From Bacteroidia bacterium (GTDB lineage Bacteria; Bacteroidota; Bacteroidia; NS11-12g; UBA9320), in NCBI GenBank assembly GCA_022425465.1, contig JAKMFK010000050.1, positions 1 through 7,786 on the forward strand: 7,786 nt of DNA, written 5' to 3'. The translations under genes were made by a program, and so were the position numbers. The notes beneath the pieces were generated by a model, which was not told the origin of the DNA, made no database searches, and saw only the letters and a program-made list of their open reading frames with translations. Every line of letters begins with the position of its first letter. The first letter of the stretch is position 1. Of the stretch, positions 5,219-7,786 are shown piece by piece.

Positions 5219-7786
5219 TTAAAAGTTAAACTTAAGTGAGAAACCAAATGAACGTGCAGTAGGGTTTGCAACAAACTCACCAAACTCAGCTTGATTACCG
5301 TTACCAAATGTGGTTACCTCAGGATCTATAAACTGATTCTCTACAGGAGTCCACAATAACAGGTTTCTTCCAATTATACTAACAGAAGCTCCAGCAAATG
5401 GCATACTTTCTAGCATAGAGCTAGGTAATCTATAAGTAAGATTAACCTCTCTCAATTTTGTATACGATTTATCAAATACAAATTGTCTATCTCTTGCATC
5501 AGCAGTATGGTATTCATGCATTACCCCAGGAGCAACTGGTGTTGTATTTTCAACATATACTGGATCTCCATTTTCGTCTACCCCATCCTCTATCACAGAA
5601 TTTGGGACAATGAATGGTTTTCTATCATTGTAGGTAGTGGTAACAGCATGACCTGTCCAACTTAACATACTCTTCGTATTAGAATACATTAATCCACCTT
5701 TTCTGATATCTACTAAAATTCCTAAACTGAATTGCTTGTAGCTAAACGAGTTTTTAAGACCTATAATGTAATCACGTTGTGAATTACCGTAAATCTCTTT
5801 CTCATCACCTACAACAGGAACTCCACTTTCGTCAACAACTACTTTACCATCTGGAGAGTACTTGTATGTATTTCCTTCAAAAACACCAATTGGCATTCCT
5901 TGCATAGCATAATATGCAGTAGTAGAAAGTCCACCTAACGCAACTCTATCTAATGCGTCATCTAAGTCAAGTACCTCATTTCTGTTTCGAGTATAGTTAC
6001 CTGATATTGCCCAATTGAATCCGTTATCATTTCTAAATACTTTGTATGAAAGAGCAAGCTCGATACCTTTATTCTCAACAGTTGCAGCATTTGCATAAAA
6101 ATTACTACTACCACTACCTGGTGAAACCGGCACTTGCAATATCTGACCTTCAGTCACACGATCGTAGTAAGTAAACTCAAGGCCTACTCTGTTATCGAAG
6201 AACATAAGATCTGTTCCAATCTCTAACTCTTTAGTAATCTCTGGCTGTAAATCAGGATTCTTAATTCTATTACCCGCAGTAAAGGCATTTGTACCAGTAG
6301 CTAAAGGATAAGAAAAACTTCTGAATGGCATGGAGTGACTAGCCTGAGTATAAATAGAATTGATTACATAGATAGGTGCATCATTACCCGACGAACCATA
6401 ACCTACTCTAAATTTACCCATACCCATCCAAGAAGGAAGACCTGAGACAACATCTGTAAACACAAAACTTAAGTTGGCCGCAGGATAAAAGAATGAATTG
6501 TTTTCCTGTGGTAGGGTTGAAGACCAGTCATTTCTAGCACTAACATTTAAATATAAATAGTCTTTGTATGAAGCAGAAGCCACACCATAGAGACCAAAGA
6601 GTCTTCTCATATTATCATTACGATCAACAGATGGAGTACTTGGACTGTTAGATAAATTATAGAATCCAGCAATATCAAGTGCCGAAACAGATGAGAATAA
6701 ACTAGTAGAACTTCTCTCATTAAAATTAAGTCCTCCAATCAAATCGATATTGATCAATTTATTTACATCTTTATTCCATAATAATTTAAAGTCATGATTA
6801 AACTGCTGATTACCGATCGTTTGTTCTGACACAAAACCATCATTTTTAACATCTTCATTTTGACCAACAGGTTTTGCAATTGCTTCATATCTGCTGATAT
6901 CATGATTTTCAATATCATAACCAAAAGAGTATACTCCTTTAAGGTCTCCCATAATGTCCATCTTGGCAGTTAAGCCTCCAAAGAATTTATTTGAAGAGAA
7001 ATCATTTTTATTTTCGTTCAATGCCCAGTATGGGTTTGTTACACCATAAGGAGTAAAATAATCATTGATATTATAAAACTTGTCTTTGTAATTAGCCATA
7101 TCAATAACACTCATGTTTCTAGGAATATCAAGAATATTTCTGTACACCGAGTTTTCTTGTTGCCCAGAGGGAACAAATTGGCTATTCGTCATTGCTAAAT
7201 TGATAGATCCATCAACGGTTAGTTTCCCAAAGTTTTGACTTCCTCTAAATGCAACTGTATTCCTTGTATACTGATCTGCATCTGTAGGAATGATTCCATC
7301 TTGAGAGACATTTGAATATGAAGCATAGAAACTATTGTTCTCCCCTCCACCATTCACACCAACATGAGTTCTATAATTCGTTCCTAGTTCAAAAAAGTCC
7401 CTAACATTATCCTCCAATGGAGAATAAGGAGCAAGTAATTGAGAGTTATCTACTTCCTGACCGAAAACACGTTTCTTACCATCCATAATAGGACCCCAAG
7501 AACCGTTCTCATCTAACCAGTGGTTACCACTCCATCCTTGTCCATACGTATTTTGAAGATTAGGCAAACGAAGCGGAGTACTGTATGTTGCATCAAATCC
7601 AACATCTACTCCAATTGCTTTTTTGCCTTTACTAGATGTCGAACCTTTTTTGGTAGTTATCAAAACTACCCCGTTTGCAGCTCTTGATCCGTATAATGCA
7701 GATGCAGATGAACCCTTCAAAATTTGAATATTCTCAATGTCATCTGGGTTAACGGCATTTAATCCATTACCAAAATCAAAACCTCC
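5219..7786 (-). CDS. SusC/RagA-family TonB-linked outer-membrane transporter, N-terminus outside window
   Basis: The reading frame runs without a stop to the last base of the window, giving 855 visible residues. It starts at GGFDFGNGLNAVNPDD inside the plug domain, so the true start lies beyond the right edge. An apparent start at 7720 (codon TTG, the Leu of ILKG) is internal. The plug signature DDIENIQILKG (15-25), SALYGSRAANGVVLITT (29-45) is diagnostic of SusC/RagA proteins. Later barrel segments are also typical: FFYPAANLSFVFTD, NPDLQPEITKELEIG near 510, NAATVENKGIELALSY, and the final FGFSLKFNF ending in an aromatic residue needed for barrel assembly. Family members are usually around 1000 residues, so the signal peptide, any carboxypeptidase-regulatory-like domain, the TonB box and the early plug are missing. 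It imports ligand captured by SusD, using TonB-ExbBD energy. It leads the operon visible here; its promoter and any regulator are not in the window. Confidence 0.96.
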   Translation of the reverse strand, partial: GGFDFGNGLNAVNPDDIENIQILKGSSASALYGSRAANGVVLITTKKGSTSSKGKKAIGVDVGFDATYSTPLRLPNLQNTYGQGWSGNHWLDENGSWGPIMDGKKRVFGQEVDNSQLLAPYSPLEDNVRDFFELGTNYRTHVGVNGGGENNSFYASYSNVSQDGIIPTDADQYTRNTVAFRGSQNFGKLTVDGSINLAMTNSQFVPSGQQENSVYRNILDIPRNMSVIDMANYKDKFYNINDYFTPYGVTNPYWALNENKNDFSSNKFFGGLTAKMDIMGDLKGVYSFGYDIENHDISRYEAIAKPVGQNEDVKNDGFVSEQTIGNQQFNHDFKLLWNKDVNKLINIDLIGGLNFNERSSTSLFSSVSALDIAGFYNLSNSPSTPSVDRNDNMRRLFGLYGVASASYKDYLYLNVSARNDWSSTLPQENNSFFYPAANLSFVFTDVVSGLPSWMGMGKFRVGYGSSGNDAPIYVINSIYTQASHSMPFRSFSYPLATGTNAFTAGNRIKNPDLQPEITKELEIGTDLMFFDNRVGLEFTYYDRVTEGQILQVPVSPGSGSSNFYANAATVENKGIELALSYKVFRNDNGFNWAISGNYTRNRNEVLDLDDALDRVALGGLSTTAYYAMQGMPIGVFEGNTYKYSPDGKVVVDESGVPVVGDEKEIYGNSQRDYIIGLKNSFSYKQFSLGILVDIRKGGLMYSNTKSMLSWTGHAVTTTYNDRKPFIVPNSVIEDGVDENGDPVYVENTTPVAPGVMHEYHTADARDRQFVFDKSYTKLREVNLTYRLPSSMLESMPFAGASVSIIGRNLLLWTPVENQFIDPEVTTFGNGNQAEFGEFVANPTARSFGFSLKFNF

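Noticed and set aside
5483..5665. 60-codon open frame antisense to the SusC gene
   Set aside because: It lies opposite conserved SusC barrel sequence, and its Ile/Ser/Trp-rich translation has no recognisable pattern.
7718..7720. TTG codon that could serve as the start of an 833-residue SusC protein
   Set aside because: The frame stays open for 22 more codons to the window edge and encodes the conserved plug sequence before ILKG, so this is an internal codon of a gene cut by the window, not a start.
2425..7786. Full polysaccharide utilisation locus
   Set aside because: Only the SusC/SusD uptake pair and two accessory lipoproteins are present; no carbohydrate-active enzyme or regulator is in the window, so the glycan label is not supported.

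Overview
The window looks like a piece of an AT-rich Bacteroidota chromosome, probably from a flavobacterial or cytophagal lineage. The main reasons are a SusC/SusD outer-membrane uptake pair, lipoproteins with an acidic stretch right after the lipobox cysteine, A/T-rich start regions without Shine-Dalgarno sequences, and a small OmpX-like barrel. No mobile element, tRNA, rRNA or CRISPR array is visible. The genus cannot be fixed from this sequence.

Layout. On the + strand, 73-1515 encodes a complete NAD(P)-dependent aldehyde dehydrogenase. Its closest resemblance is to 2-aminomuconate/2-hydroxymuconate 6-semialdehyde dehydrogenases of the ALDH8 type, which act in the kynurenine/3-hydroxyanthranilate branch of tryptophan breakdown. 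All other genes are on the - strand and converge on it. An intrinsic terminator at 1524-1549 separates the two sides and is built for the - strand. Next come a small outer-membrane beta-barrel protein (1577-2230), a 194-base gap holding its upstream region and a second - strand terminator (2367-2398), and then a compact four-gene operon.

The operon reads right to left: SusC-type TonB-dependent transporter (5219-7786, cut by the window edge), SusD-like lipoprotein of the SusD-like_2 type (3735-5207), a DUF5011/BT_2262-like lipoprotein (2984-3712), and a PF12888-like 'lipid-binding' lipoprotein (2425-2964). Gaps between genes are 11, 22 and 19 bases, and a terminator follows the last gene, so these four almost certainly form one transcript whose promoter lies beyond the right edge. 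The products should form one outer-membrane complex: SusC is the TonB-energised barrel, SusD the surface lid that captures ligand, and the two further lipoproteins accessory surface subunits. The gene order matches, from memory, Bacteroides thetaiotaomicron BT2264-BT2261, whose complex was reported to carry bound peptides. With no glycoside hydrolase in view, a peptide-like substrate is a reasonable alternative to a glycan.

Nothing here is clearly a new type of system. The points most worth checking are the substrate of the four-part SusCD complex, the pathway of the dehydrogenase, and an unexplained inverted repeat upstream of the beta-barrel gene.
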